Assembly (NCBI GenBank): GCA_002361175.1 | Contig: DESG01000035.1 | Coordinates: 3,655-67,654 of the forward strand | Length of the DNA stretch: 64,000 nt | Source of the DNA: Lachnoclostridium sp. UBA3320 | GTDB lineage: Bacteria; Bacillota; Clostridia; Lachnospirales; Lachnospiraceae | Direction: 5' to 3' | In this document: in pieces, positions 17,784 to 27,151 of the stretch | How positions within the stretch are numbered: position 1 is the stretch's first letter | Layout of the letters: every line of letters starts with the position of its first letter | Position numbers and translations under genes: made by a program | Notes under the pieces: generated by a model | Told to the model about the DNA's origin: nothing | Databases searched by the model: none | Seen by the model: the letters and a program-made list of their open reading frames with translations, nothing else

Positions 17784-18629
17784 ATGAAAATAAATTTTAC
17801 GAAGATGCATGGTTGTGGCAATGATTATGTTTATGTAAATTGTATGGAAAAAATGATAGACAATCCAGAAGAAGTGTCATGCTTTGTAAGCGACAGACAC
17901 TTTGGAATAGGTTCAGATGGACTTATACTTATATGTCCGTCTGATGTTGCGGATTTTAGAATGGCAATGTATAATGCAGATGGTTCAGAAGGGAAGATGT
18001 GTGGCAATGGTGCACGTTGTATCGCAAAATATGTATATGAGCATAGACTTACGGATAAAAAACAGATATCACTTGAAACAAAAGCTGGTATAAAATATCT
18101 TGATTTAACCGTAGATGGTAACGAAGTGTCTTTGGTAAAAGTGAATATGGGTGCACCGATTTTAAAGCCTGATAAAATACCAGTTATAACAGATGACATA
18201 GAAGAAAGTTTTATAAATAAGCCACTTAATGTTGCTGGCAAAGAATATATGGTTACGTGTGTATCTATGGGCAATCCACATGCAGTAGTATTTGTGGAAG
18301 ATACTAAAAGCTTTGATATCGAAAAATATGGACCTGCATTTGAAAATTACCCTGCATTCCCCGATAAAATTAACACAGAATTTGTACAGGTACTAGGACG
18401 TGGAGAAATTAATATGCGTGTATGGGAGAGAGGTTCTGGTGAGACCCTTGCATGTGGCACAGGTACATGTGCATCTGTTGTTGCATGTGTTTTAAATGGT
18501 GTGACAGATAATGAAGTGACAGTACATCTGCTTGGTGGAGATTTGTTTATAAAATATGACAGAGAAAAAGAAATTGTGTGGATGACAGGACCTGCAAAAA
18601 CTGTGTTTAAAGGTGAAATAGAGATATAA
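17784..18629 (+). CDS. dapF: Diaminopimelate epimerase
   Basis: A 281-residue DapF, which converts LL- to meso-diaminopimelate for peptidoglycan and lysine. The two catalytic cysteines are visible: Cys73 in CGNGARC and Cys224 in ACGTGTC. The N-terminal FTKMHGCGNDY signature is present. The ATG at 17784 is chosen because the upstream in-frame ATG at 17772 is embedded in the GGAGG binding site. It lies 72 bases before murE, which uses the product. Confidence 0.96.
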   Translation: MKINFTKMHGCGNDYVYVNCMEKMIDNPEEVSCFVSDRHFGIGSDGLILICPSDVADFRMAMYNADGSEGKMCGNGARCIAKYVYEHRLTDKKQISLETKAGIKYLDLTVDGNEVSLVKVNMGAPILKPDKIPVITDDIEESFINKPLNVAGKEYMVTCVSMGNPHAVVFVEDTKSFDIEKYGPAFENYPAFPDKINTEFVQVLGRGEINMRVWERGSGETLACGTGTCASVVACVLNGVTDNEVTVHLLGGDLFIKYDREKEIVWMTGPAKTVFKGEIEI

Positions 18630-18654
18630 CTATCTACTTTTAATATTAACATCA

Positions 18655-18660
18655 TATAAT
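18655..18660 (+). promoter_or_regulatory. Possible -10 element before murE
   Basis: A perfect TATAAT in the 72-base dapF-murE gap, without a convincing -35 at 17 bases. Confidence 0.35.
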
Positions 18661-18701
18661 AGTAAAAATATTAGATATTTATAGAGAGGGGATATTTTTT
18701 T

Positions 18702-20171
18702 ATGAATTTAGCCAATTTGCTTTGTGGCATTAGCTATGAATGTGTACAGGGAGATATTGACAGAGAGATTTCTGGTATTGCGTATGACTCAAGAAAAGTT
18801 TATTTAGGAAATATATTTGTCTGTATTAGTGGTGCTGTATCAGATGGTCATATTTTTGCAGAAGATGCTGCTAAGAAAGGTGCTGCTGTAATTGTTGCCC
18901 AAAGGGATATTAATGTGCCATATAATGTGACTGTGCTTAAAGTTTCTGACAGCCGTGCCACTCTTGCCATGCTTTCAGCAGCGTATTTTAATTACCCAGC
19001 AAAGGAACTTGTGACTATAGGAATTACAGGCACTAAAGGAAAAACGACAGCAACATATATGGTGCGGCAGATGCTTGAGGATTCTGGTATAAAGACAGGG
19101 CTTATTGGTACTATTGAAACAATTATTGGCGATAAGCATATACCTTCTGACCACACTACGCCTGAGTCATATATTGTACAACAGACATTTCGAGAAATGG
19201 CTGATGCTGGCTGTAAATGTGTTGTTATGGAAGTTTCATCACAAGGGCTTATGCTTAAAAGAGTAGGTGGCTTCACATTTGACTATGGCATCTTTACAAA
19301 TCTTGAACCTGACCATATAGGACCTGCAGAGCATAAAGACTTAGATGACTATATACACTGTAAAAGTCTTTTATTCAGACAGTGCAGACATGGTATTTTT
19401 AATATAGATGATAGTCACTTAGAGAGAATATTAGAAGGACATACATGTGATGTTGAGACGTATGGCTTTTTAGATACAGCAGATATAAAAGCATCAGATG
19501 TACATTTCTTTGAGAGAGAGGGAACTCTTGGTGTATCATATCATCTTAGCGGACTTATAAATATGAATGTTGAAATTGATATTCCTGGCAAATTTAGTGT
19601 GTATAATTCTATGGCAGCTATCTGTATATGCAGACATTTTAATGTTTCTGATGAAACTATAGTAAAATCACTTTCAAAGATACGTGTAAAAGGCAGAGTT
19701 GAGATTTTAGATGTATCATCAAAGTTTACAGTTATGGTTGACTATGCCCATAATGCAATGAGCCTTGAAAGCCTTTTAACAACTCTTAAAGAATATAATC
19801 CTAAAAGACTTGTCTGCCTTTTTGGGTGTGGTGGTAATCGCTCAAGGGAAAGGCGTTTTGAAATGGGTGAAGTATCTTCAAGGCTTGCAGATTTTACAGT
19901 AGTTACATCTGATAACCCACGTTATGAAGAACCAGAGGCGATTATTGATGATATTATAACAGGTGTTAAAAAAGCTTGTGGAAATTATATTACAGTGACA
20001 GACAGAGCAGAGGCAATACGCTATGTTATAGAAAATGCTAAAGAAGGCGATGTCATAGTACTTGCGGGAAAAGGACATGAAGACTACCAAGAGATTAAAG
20101 GGAAAAAATACCATATGGACGACAGAGAACTTGTAGCAGCAGTTGTGAGAGATGGTAATTTTATCAAATAG
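18702..20171 (+). CDS. murE: UDP-N-acetylmuramyl tripeptide synthetase (meso-DAP adding)
   Basis: A 489-residue Mur ligase. The N-terminal domain is followed by the ATP loop GITGTKGKTT (about 107-116) and the central domain, then a C-terminal domain with TSDNPRYEEP (about 406). The DNPR motif marks meso-diaminopimelate specificity in the family, in contrast to the lysine-adding form, and this agrees with dapF next door. It adds the third residue of the peptide stem in the cytoplasm. AGAGAGGGG precedes the ATG at 18702. Confidence 0.94.
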   Translation: MNLANLLCGISYECVQGDIDREISGIAYDSRKVYLGNIFVCISGAVSDGHIFAEDAAKKGAAVIVAQRDINVPYNVTVLKVSDSRATLAMLSAAYFNYPAKELVTIGITGTKGKTTATYMVRQMLEDSGIKTGLIGTIETIIGDKHIPSDHTTPESYIVQQTFREMADAGCKCVVMEVSSQGLMLKRVGGFTFDYGIFTNLEPDHIGPAEHKDLDDYIHCKSLLFRQCRHGIFNIDDSHLERILEGHTCDVETYGFLDTADIKASDVHFFEREGTLGVSYHLSGLINMNVEIDIPGKFSVYNSMAAICICRHFNVSDETIVKSLSKIRVKGRVEILDVSSKFTVMVDYAHNAMSLESLLTTLKEYNPKRLVCLFGCGGNRSRERRFEMGEVSSRLADFTVVTSDNPRYEEPEAIIDDIITGVKKACGNYITVTDRAEAIRYVIENAKEGDVIVLAGKGHEDYQEIKGKKYHMDDRELVAAVVRDGNFIK

Positions 20172-20190
20172 AATTTATTTGGAGATTTAT

Positions 20191-22437
20191 ATGTTATTTG
20201 CTGATATAATTGTTGATATATCTATTAAAAATCTTGATAAAACATTCCAGTACAGTGTACCCTCTGAAATGGAAAAAGACATTGTGATAGGTTCGCTTGT
20301 ACATATACCTTTTGGCAATGGAAATAGAACTATTAAAGGGTATGTAGTTGGATTGTCAGATAGTCCTTTGCTTGATATATCAAAGATAAAAAGCATAGTG
20401 GACATTGAAAAACAAGTTGCAGTAGAATCTCACTTGCTTTCTCTTGCAGGTTGGATAAAAGAAAACTATGGTTCAACTATGAATGATGCTATTAAAGCTG
20501 TTATGCCTGTTAGAAGGGGAGTAAAAGAAAAAATTGTAAAAACTGTCTTTCCACTTGTGGACAGAGAAGAGATGGAAAAATTTGTCTTAGATTTTGAAAA
20601 AAAGCACAATACTGCAAGGGCAAGGGTGCTAAAGTACCTTTTAGAGCTTGACGGTATATTATATAATAGAGGTGTGGACTACAGTTTTATTGTAAAAGAG
20701 CTTAAAGTTTCTGGAATGGTTCTTGAAAGCCTAAAGCAAAGAGGAATAATAGATATTGAATCGCTGCGTCAGTACCGCAATCCTGCCAATAAATTATTAT
20801 GGGAGAAAGAGTCACATATACTTAATTCTGAACAACAATATATAAAGGACTGTGTATTATCTGATTTTAATAATGGCATAAGAAAGACATATCTTATACA
20901 TGGAATTACAGGAAGTGGCAAGACAGAGGTTTATATAAGTATAATTAATTATGTAGTTGCACAAGGCAAACAGGTCATTGTGCTTATACCAGAGATAGCT
21001 CTTACTCTTCAGACTGTAAACAGGTTTTACAGCCAGTTTAAAGAAAGAGTATCCGTTATACATTCAAGGCTTTCAGCTGGTGAAAAATACGACCAGTTTA
21101 CAAGGGCAAAAGAGGGAAGTATTGATATTATGATAGGTCCTCGTTCTGCACTTTTTACACCATTTAAAAATCTTGGGCTTATAGTTATTGACGAAGAACA
21201 CGAAACAAGTTATCAAAGTGAATCATCACCTAAATATCATGCAAGAGAAGTGGCGATTCACAGAGCCTTAATGACAGGTTCAAGCGTTATACTTGGCTCT
21301 GCAACGCCTTCACTAGAAGCTTATTACAGAGCAGTTAGTGGAGAGTATAAACTTTTTAAATTAAAAAAACGTGCTGGTGGCGCAACAATTCCTGATGTAT
21401 ATACAATAGATTTAAGAGAAGAGTTTGAAAAGAAAAATTATTCTATATTCAGTGAAAAATTAAAATGCCTTATTGAAGAAAAATTGCTAAAACATGAACA
21501 GATAATATTATTTATTAACAGGCGAGGCTATGCCAGCTTTATATCATGCAGAAAGTGTGGAAAGGCAATAGGCTGTCCACACTGCTCTGTATCACTTAAA
21601 CCACATATGTATAAAGGCGTAGTAAGCAGAATGAAATGTCACTTTTGTGGCTATGAAATACCCCTGCCTAATACGTGTCCTTCATGTGGTTCAAAATATA
21701 TAGATGTATTTGGCATAGGCACACAGCAAGTTGAAGAGGCTGTTAAAAAGCACTTTCTGGGTGCACGTACACTTAGAATGGACGCTGATACAACAAGCGG
21801 TAAAGATGGACATAGTAAGATACTTGCACGTTTTAAAAATGGCGAAGCTGATATACTTATAGGCACACAGATGATAGTAAAAGGACATGACTTTCCAAAT
21901 GTGACGCTTGTAGGAATTATAGCAGCTGATTTATCACTTAATGCAAATGATTATAGAGCAGCAGAACACACATATCAGCTTATCGCACAAGCAGCAGGAC
22001 GAGCAGGACGAGGAAAGAAAAAGGGAGAAGTAGTGTTACAGACATATCAGCCAGACCACTACAGCATAGTAAATGCTGCAAAGCAAGATTATGAAAGTTT
22101 TTATAAACAGGAAATAATTGTAAGACAGATATTGCAATATCCGCCAGTTTCAAATATACTAGGGATATTGGTGCTTTCAAAAAATGAAGAAAGTGCTTTA
22201 AAACTTGCCACGATAATATCAGAAGATATTGCAGGGCAATACCCATCTGTCACGGTGCTTGGTCCAACAGATGCTAATGTAGCAAAGGTAAAAGATATTT
22301 ACCGCAAAATGGTTTATGGCAAGTGTAAAGATTACAGTATATTGTGCATGGTAAAGGATTGTATAGAAGCTTTCAAAGAACAAGATACAGAATACAAAGA
22401 CTGTAGCATTGATTTTGAATTTAACATTACAAAGTAA
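20191..22437 (+). CDS. priA: Primosomal replication restart helicase PriA
   Basis: A 748-residue superfamily 2 helicase that reloads the replisome at stalled forks. The 3'-DNA-binding domain (1-105) and winged helix precede the helicase core with Walker A GITGSGKTEVY, DEEH, and late motif AAGRAGRG. The cysteine cluster is present as CRKCGKAIGCPHC and CHFCGYEIPLPNTCPSCG, binding two zincs. GGAGA before the ATG at 20191 fixes the start; the longer open frame overlaps murE. It begins 19 bases after murE and is followed by def after 42 bases. Confidence 0.95.
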   Translation: MLFADIIVDISIKNLDKTFQYSVPSEMEKDIVIGSLVHIPFGNGNRTIKGYVVGLSDSPLLDISKIKSIVDIEKQVAVESHLLSLAGWIKENYGSTMNDAIKAVMPVRRGVKEKIVKTVFPLVDREEMEKFVLDFEKKHNTARARVLKYLLELDGILYNRGVDYSFIVKELKVSGMVLESLKQRGIIDIESLRQYRNPANKLLWEKESHILNSEQQYIKDCVLSDFNNGIRKTYLIHGITGSGKTEVYISIINYVVAQGKQVIVLIPEIALTLQTVNRFYSQFKERVSVIHSRLSAGEKYDQFTRAKEGSIDIMIGPRSALFTPFKNLGLIVIDEEHETSYQSESSPKYHAREVAIHRALMTGSSVILGSATPSLEAYYRAVSGEYKLFKLKKRAGGATIPDVYTIDLREEFEKKNYSIFSEKLKCLIEEKLLKHEQIILFINRRGYASFISCRKCGKAIGCPHCSVSLKPHMYKGVVSRMKCHFCGYEIPLPNTCPSCGSKYIDVFGIGTQQVEEAVKKHFLGARTLRMDADTTSGKDGHSKILARFKNGEADILIGTQMIVKGHDFPNVTLVGIIAADLSLNANDYRAAEHTYQLIAQAAGRAGRGKKKGEVVLQTYQPDHYSIVNAAKQDYESFYKQEIIVRQILQYPPVSNILGILVLSKNEESALKLATIISEDIAGQYPSVTVLGPTDANVAKVKDIYRKMVYGKCKDYSILCMVKDCIEAFKEQDTEYKDCSIDFEFNITK

Positions 22438-22479
22438 TTTTTTATCATGAAAAGGAAAAGGAAAAGGTGATTAGGTAAG

Positions 22480-22977
22480 ATGGCTATTAGACAAATAAGA
22501 ACAATAGGAGATGAAATACTTTTGCATAATACAAAACCTGTTAAAGCAATAACTCCTCGTATATCAATGCTTATTGGAGATATGCTTGATACGATGTATG
22601 AAGCAAAGGGCGTTGGACTTGCTGCTCCACAAGTAGGTATACTTAAACAGATAGTTGTAATAGATGTAACTGAAGAGGGTAACAACCCATTAGTTCTTAT
22701 AAATCCAGAGATAATTGAACTTTCAGGAGAACAAACAGGACAGGAAGCATGTCTTAGCGTGCCAGGCAAGGCTGGTATTGTCACAAGAGCTAATTATGCA
22801 AAAGTTAAAGCATATAATGAACATATGGAAGAGATAATAGTAGAAGGAGAAGAGTTGCTTGCAAGAGCATTACAGCATGAGATAGACCACCTTTCTGGAA
22901 TTCTGTATGTTTCTAAGGTTGAAGACGGTATTTTTGATGTCAACATTACAGAAGAGGAAGAGAAAAACGAGGAGTGA
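22480..22977 (+). CDS. def: Peptide deformylase
   Basis: A 165-residue iron/zinc deformylase that removes the formyl group from nascent proteins. Motif 1 is [10 protein letters not shown] (about 44-53), motif 2 carries the metal ligand Cys91 in EACLSVPG (Ala where Gly is usual), and motif 3 carries His133 and His137 in HEIDHL. It pairs functionally with fmt, whose GTG start is four bases beyond its stop. The ATG at 22480 is accepted. Confidence 0.94.
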   Translation: MAIRQIRTIGDEILLHNTKPVKAITPRISMLIGDMLDTMYEAKGVGLAAPQVGILKQIVVIDVTEEGNNPLVLINPEIIELSGEQTGQEACLSVPGKAGIVTRANYAKVKAYNEHMEEIIVEGEELLARALQHEIDHLSGILYVSKVEDGIFDVNITEEEEKNEE

Positions 22978-22981
22978 TAAT

Positions 22982-23965
22982 GTGAGAATAGTATTTATGG
23001 GAACTCCTGATTTTGCAGTAGAAACTTTAAAATGCCTTATAGACAGTAAACATGATGTTGTCGCTGTTGTCACACAACCTGACCAGCCAAAGGGAAGAAG
23101 TAAGAAACTTGTACCTTCTCCTGTTAAAGAAGCGGCGCTAAAGGCAAAAGAGGGCAAAAATTCAGAGATAAAGATTTATCAGCCTATCAAAGCAAATGAC
23201 AAAAGATTTATAGAAGAACTTCTAAATATAAAGCCTGATGTTATTGTAGTGGCAGCTTTCGGGCAGATACTTCCAGCACAGATAATAAACTTGCCAAAAT
23301 ATGGATGTATAAATGTACATGCGTCACTTCTCCCAAAATTACGTGGTGCAGCACCTATACAACGTGCTATAATAAATGGAGACAAAGAAAGTGGCGTTAC
23401 AATAATGCAGATGGATGAGGGTCTTGACACTGGAGATATACTGCTTTGCAGAAAATGCCAAATTGATGACAAAGAGACAGGCGGCAGTCTCTTTAAAAAG
23501 CTTGCAGTATTTGGAGGCCCTATGGTGCTTGAAGTGCTTGAAATGGCAGAAAATAAAACTTTAAAACCAGTTAAGCAAGATGATGCCAGACATACTTATG
23601 CCAAAATGCTAAAAAAAGACATGGGTGATATTGATTTTAATGTTCCTGCAAAAGAAATTGAACGACTTATAAGAGGACTTGACCCATGGCCATGTGCATT
23701 TACACATATTCATGGAAAAACACTTAAAATATGGAATGCAGACGTACTTTCTGATGCTTTAGCAGAAAAATCAGGCATTGCAGAAAAGACGGCAGAGGCA
23801 GGAACAATTATATCTGTCAGAAAAAATGATATAATAGTAAAAACCGCAAAAGATTACTTAATTATTAATTCATTACAGCTTGAAGGAAAAAAGAGAATGG
23901 AAACAGGAGCTTTTTTAAGAGGTTATAAAATAGAAAAGGGAGAGCGGTTTGACAAAAAAAATTAA
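22982..23965 (+). CDS. fmt: Methionyl-tRNA formyltransferase
   Basis: A 327-residue enzyme that formylates initiator Met-tRNA using 10-formyl-tetrahydrofolate. The N-terminal start (RIVFMGTPDFAVETL) and the catalytic segment HASLLPKLRGAAPIQRAI near 110-127 match the family, with an OB-like C-terminal domain. The GTG at 22982 is chosen over upstream in-frame ATG codons because GGAG at 22971-22974 lies 7 bases before it and because this gives the canonical start; the longer frame would run back into def. Its end overlaps rsmB by 17 bases. Confidence 0.94.
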   Translation: MRIVFMGTPDFAVETLKCLIDSKHDVVAVVTQPDQPKGRSKKLVPSPVKEAALKAKEGKNSEIKIYQPIKANDKRFIEELLNIKPDVIVVAAFGQILPAQIINLPKYGCINVHASLLPKLRGAAPIQRAIINGDKESGVTIMQMDEGLDTGDILLCRKCQIDDKETGGSLFKKLAVFGGPMVLEVLEMAENKTLKPVKQDDARHTYAKMLKKDMGDIDFNVPAKEIERLIRGLDPWPCAFTHIHGKTLKIWNADVLSDALAEKSGIAEKTAEAGTIISVRKNDIIVKTAKDYLIINSLQLEGKKRMETGAFLRGYKIEKGERFDKKN

Positions 23966-25316
23966 TAATAATAAAAACATACGTGGTTTTGCTTTAGATA
24001 TAATTATAAATGTTATGGAAAATGGGGCATATTCAGACAAAGCACTTCACAATGTACTAGATAGCGGCACTATTACAGAAAAAAGAGACAGAGCATTTCT
24101 TTCAAGACTGTGTGAGGGAACAGTTGAAAGAGTTATACTACTTGACTATATAATAGACTGCTTTTCAAGTGTAAAGACACATAAAATGAAACCTGTTATA
24201 AGAAATGTAATGCGTATGTCTGTTTACCAGATATTTTATATGGAACAAGTAACAGATGCTGCTGCGTGTAACGAAGCTGTAAAATTAACAATTAAACGTG
24301 GCTTTAAAGGTTTAAGTGGTTTTGTAAATGGTGTATTAAGAAATATTATTCGCAATAAAGATAGTATTATATACCCATCTATAACAGATGGATTTAACAA
24401 ATATGCTTCTATAAAATATTCTATGCCAGAGTGGATTGTAGAAGAATTAAGAACTGAATATGGCAAAGAGATAGCTGAAAAGATACTAAAATCGTTTCTT
24501 AGTGAAAATAAGTGCATTTGCGTAAGATGCAACCTTTCAAAGGCAAGTACTATAAAGATAGAAGAAATGCTTAAAGCAGATGGTGTTACAGTAAATAGAG
24601 GAAATTTCTTTGACTATGCTTTAAATATAAGTGATTATAATAAAATTACAGAACTTAAAGCATTTAAAGATGGATTTATACAAGTGCAAGATGAAAGCTC
24701 AATGCTTACTGTTGCAATTTCACGTATTAAGGAAAATGACACAGTTATTGATATATGCGCTGCACCTGGCGGAAAGACACTTCAAGCATCTGATGTGTTA
24801 AATGGCACTGGATTGGTTATTTCATGTGATATTTCAGAAAGTAAAACAAAGTTTATACATGAAAATATAAAAAGAGCAGGTTTTAAAAATATAGATATAT
24901 ATAAAAATAATGCACTTATATATAAAGACGACTGGCGAGAAATAGCAGATGTTGTTATAGCAGATTTGCCATGTTCAGGGCTTGGTGTTATGGGTAGAAA
25001 GTGTGATATAAAATATAAAACAAAGCCTAGTGATATAGACGACCTTACCACCATACAAAGAGAAATGCTTAAAATTGCAAGTCAGTACGTAAAACTTGGC
25101 GGCAGACTAATTTACAGCACTTGTACAATTACACAAGCAGAAAATATAGAAAACTTTGAATGGATAAAAAACAATTTGCCATTTAAAAGTGAGTCTATAG
25201 AAGAACTTCTCCCCGAAAAACTTAAAGGAAAGACAGGAAAAAATGGTTTTATACAAGTACTACCACATATGGCAGGTACAGATGGCTATTTTGCAGCTTC
25301 ATTTGTTAAATATTAA
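23949..25316 (+). CDS. rsmB: 16S rRNA (cytosine-5) methyltransferase RsmB
   Basis: A 455-residue protein with an N-terminal NusB-like RNA-binding domain (about 1-140) and a C-terminal SAM methyltransferase domain. CAAPGGKT (about 260-267) is motif I, LPCSGLGVMGR (motif IV with its Cys) is near 342, and STCTITQAEN carries the catalytic cysteine near 397. The family methylates C967 of 16S rRNA. It starts with TTG at 23949 inside the fmt end, with GGGAG six bases upstream. Confidence 0.9.
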   Translation: MTKKINNNKNIRGFALDIIINVMENGAYSDKALHNVLDSGTITEKRDRAFLSRLCEGTVERVILLDYIIDCFSSVKTHKMKPVIRNVMRMSVYQIFYMEQVTDAAACNEAVKLTIKRGFKGLSGFVNGVLRNIIRNKDSIIYPSITDGFNKYASIKYSMPEWIVEELRTEYGKEIAEKILKSFLSENKCICVRCNLSKASTIKIEEMLKADGVTVNRGNFFDYALNISDYNKITELKAFKDGFIQVQDESSMLTVAISRIKENDTVIDICAAPGGKTLQASDVLNGTGLVISCDISESKTKFIHENIKRAGFKNIDIYKNNALIYKDDWREIADVVIADLPCSGLGVMGRKCDIKYKTKPSDIDDLTTIQREMLKIASQYVKLGGRLIYSTCTITQAENIENFEWIKNNLPFKSESIEELLPEKLKGKTGKNGFIQVLPHMAGTDGYFAASFVKY

Positions 25317-25333
25317 AAAACTATTTGCAGGTA

Positions 25334-26404
25334 ATGGATGGTGATATATTGGCAAAAGAACTACTGGTAAAAAAAGATATAATGAACTTAGACTATGAAG
25401 AAATGGAAGAATTTATCCATAGTATGGGTGAAAAAACTTTTAGAGCAAAACAACTTTATGAATGGATACATAAAAAGCTTGTATGCTCATTTGATGAAAT
25501 GACTAATATTTCAAAGGAATTTCGAGCAAGCCTTGATAAAAAATGTACAATAGAAAGTGTACGAATTATACAAATACAGAAATCAAAAGATGGAACACGC
25601 AAATATTTAATGCAGCTTTTAGATGGCAATACAGTTGAAAGTGTGCTTATGAAATATAAACACGGCAACAGTGTCTGCATTTCAACACAGGTAGGATGCC
25701 GAATGGGATGTAAATTTTGCGCTTCAACAGTAGGCGGTCTTATTAGGAATTTAGAGCCATCTGAGATGCTTGGACAGATTTATCAGATACAGCACACTAC
25801 AGGAGAGCGAGTATCTAATGTAATACTTATGGGAATAGGTGAACCATTAGATAATTACGAAAATGTTGTGAAATTTATAAAGATGCTTTCTGATGAAAGA
25901 GGACTTAATATAAGTCAGAGAAATATAACTCTTTCTACATGTGGACTTGCAGAAAAACTTACAGAGCTTGTGGATAAACATCTAGGAATAACTATAGCTA
26001 TATCACTACATGCACCTGATGATGTGCTCCGCAAAGAGATAATGCCAGTAGCAAAAAAATATTCTATTCAGGATATAATAAAAGCGTGCAGATATTATAT
26101 AGAACAGACAGGGCGTAGAATAACATTTGAATACAGCCTTATAGAAGGAGTTAATGATATGCCAGAACACGCCAGAAAGCTTGCCATATTGCTTAGTAGT
26201 CTAAACTGTCATGTAAATCTTATACCACTTAATCCTGTAAATGGAAGAATGGGACATCGTTCTAGCAGGGCAAACGTAGAGCGATTTAAATTAATGCTTG
26301 AAAAAAAGGGCATTAACGTTACTATTAGAAGAGAGATGGGCAGTGATATAGATGCTGCCTGTGGCCAGCTGCGCAATAAGAACAAAGGAGGGAAATCTAC
26401 ATGA
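25334..26404 (+). CDS. rlmN: Radical SAM methyltransferase RlmN
   Basis: About 356 residues. The radical SAM motif is CRMGCKFC, near residue 122. The family methylates A2503 of 23S rRNA and some tRNAs at A37, using an accessory cysteine pair; a second conserved Cys is present near the C-terminus (DAACGQL). The start is uncertain: ATG 25334 has a close AGG, while TTG 25349 has GGTG six bases before it. The final codons overlap the phosphatase start by ATGA. Confidence 0.9.
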   Translation: MDGDILAKELLVKKDIMNLDYEEMEEFIHSMGEKTFRAKQLYEWIHKKLVCSFDEMTNISKEFRASLDKKCTIESVRIIQIQKSKDGTRKYLMQLLDGNTVESVLMKYKHGNSVCISTQVGCRMGCKFCASTVGGLIRNLEPSEMLGQIYQIQHTTGERVSNVILMGIGEPLDNYENVVKFIKMLSDERGLNISQRNITLSTCGLAEKLTELVDKHLGITIAISLHAPDDVLRKEIMPVAKKYSIQDIIKACRYYIEQTGRRITFEYSLIEGVNDMPEHARKLAILLSSLNCHVNLIPLNPVNGRMGHRSSRANVERFKLMLEKKGINVTIRREMGSDIDAACGQLRNKNKGGKST

Positions 26405-27123
26405 AAGCATATGCAAAAACTGATATAGGAAAAAAACGTTCAATGAACCAAGATTACTTTTATTGTAGTAATAATCCTGTTGGCAGTTTCCAGAACCTTT
26501 TAATAGCTGCTGACGGCATGGGTGGTCATAGAGCAGGAGACCATGCTTCAAAGCTTTGTGTAGAAAACATAGTGAAATCAATATCAAGTAACATACATAG
26601 TACGCCTGTGACAGTATTTAATGAAGCAATTATGGCTGCTAATAAAGTTGTCTATGAAGAAGCAAGGCGATATCCCCAATATGAGGGAATGGGCACAACT
26701 GTAGTGGCATGTACACTGCTTGACAAGACATTATATGTGGCAAATATAGGAGATTCACGCCTGTATTTAATAAGTGATGAAATAAAACAAGTGACAAGTG
26801 ACCATTCGCTTGTAGAAGAAATGGTAAAAAAAGGTGATATAACAGAGAGAGAGGCAAGAGTTCATCCACAGAAAAATATAATAACAAGAGCACTTGGAAT
26901 AGATGACCAAGTACATGCTGATTATTTTGAAATATCAGTGGAAACATCAGATATTGTACTTTTGTGCACAGACGGGCTTACAAATATGATTGAAGATGAT
27001 GATATTGAATATATTGTAAAACACAGCGGCTCCATAGAAAAGGCTGTTAATTCACTAGTTGCCAAAGCAAATGAAAATGGGGGTTACGATAATATTACAG
27101 TAATCCTTGCGGTAGTAAATTGA
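26401..27123 (+). CDS. PP2C-type serine/threonine phosphatase (Stp/PrpC)
   Basis: A 240-residue metal-dependent phosphatase. The family residues are visible: TDIGKKRSMNQD (about 7-18), ADGMGGHRAGDHAS, ANIGDSRLY, and LLCTDGLTN, together giving the two-metal aspartate set. It reverses phosphorylation by the PASTA kinase encoded next. The ATG at 26401 overlaps the rlmN stop. Cytoplasmic, with no membrane helix. Known as Stp, PrpC or PppL in different Firmicutes. Confidence 0.93.
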   Translation: MKAYAKTDIGKKRSMNQDYFYCSNNPVGSFQNLLIAADGMGGHRAGDHASKLCVENIVKSISSNIHSTPVTVFNEAIMAANKVVYEEARRYPQYEGMGTTVVACTLLDKTLYVANIGDSRLYLISDEIKQVTSDHSLVEEMVKKGDITEREARVHPQKNIITRALGIDDQVHADYFEISVETSDIVLLCTDGLTNMIEDDDIEYIVKHSGSIEKAVNSLVAKANENGGYDNITVILAVVN

Positions 27124-27151
27124 CAGTGTAAGCAGCAGATTGGAGGGTATA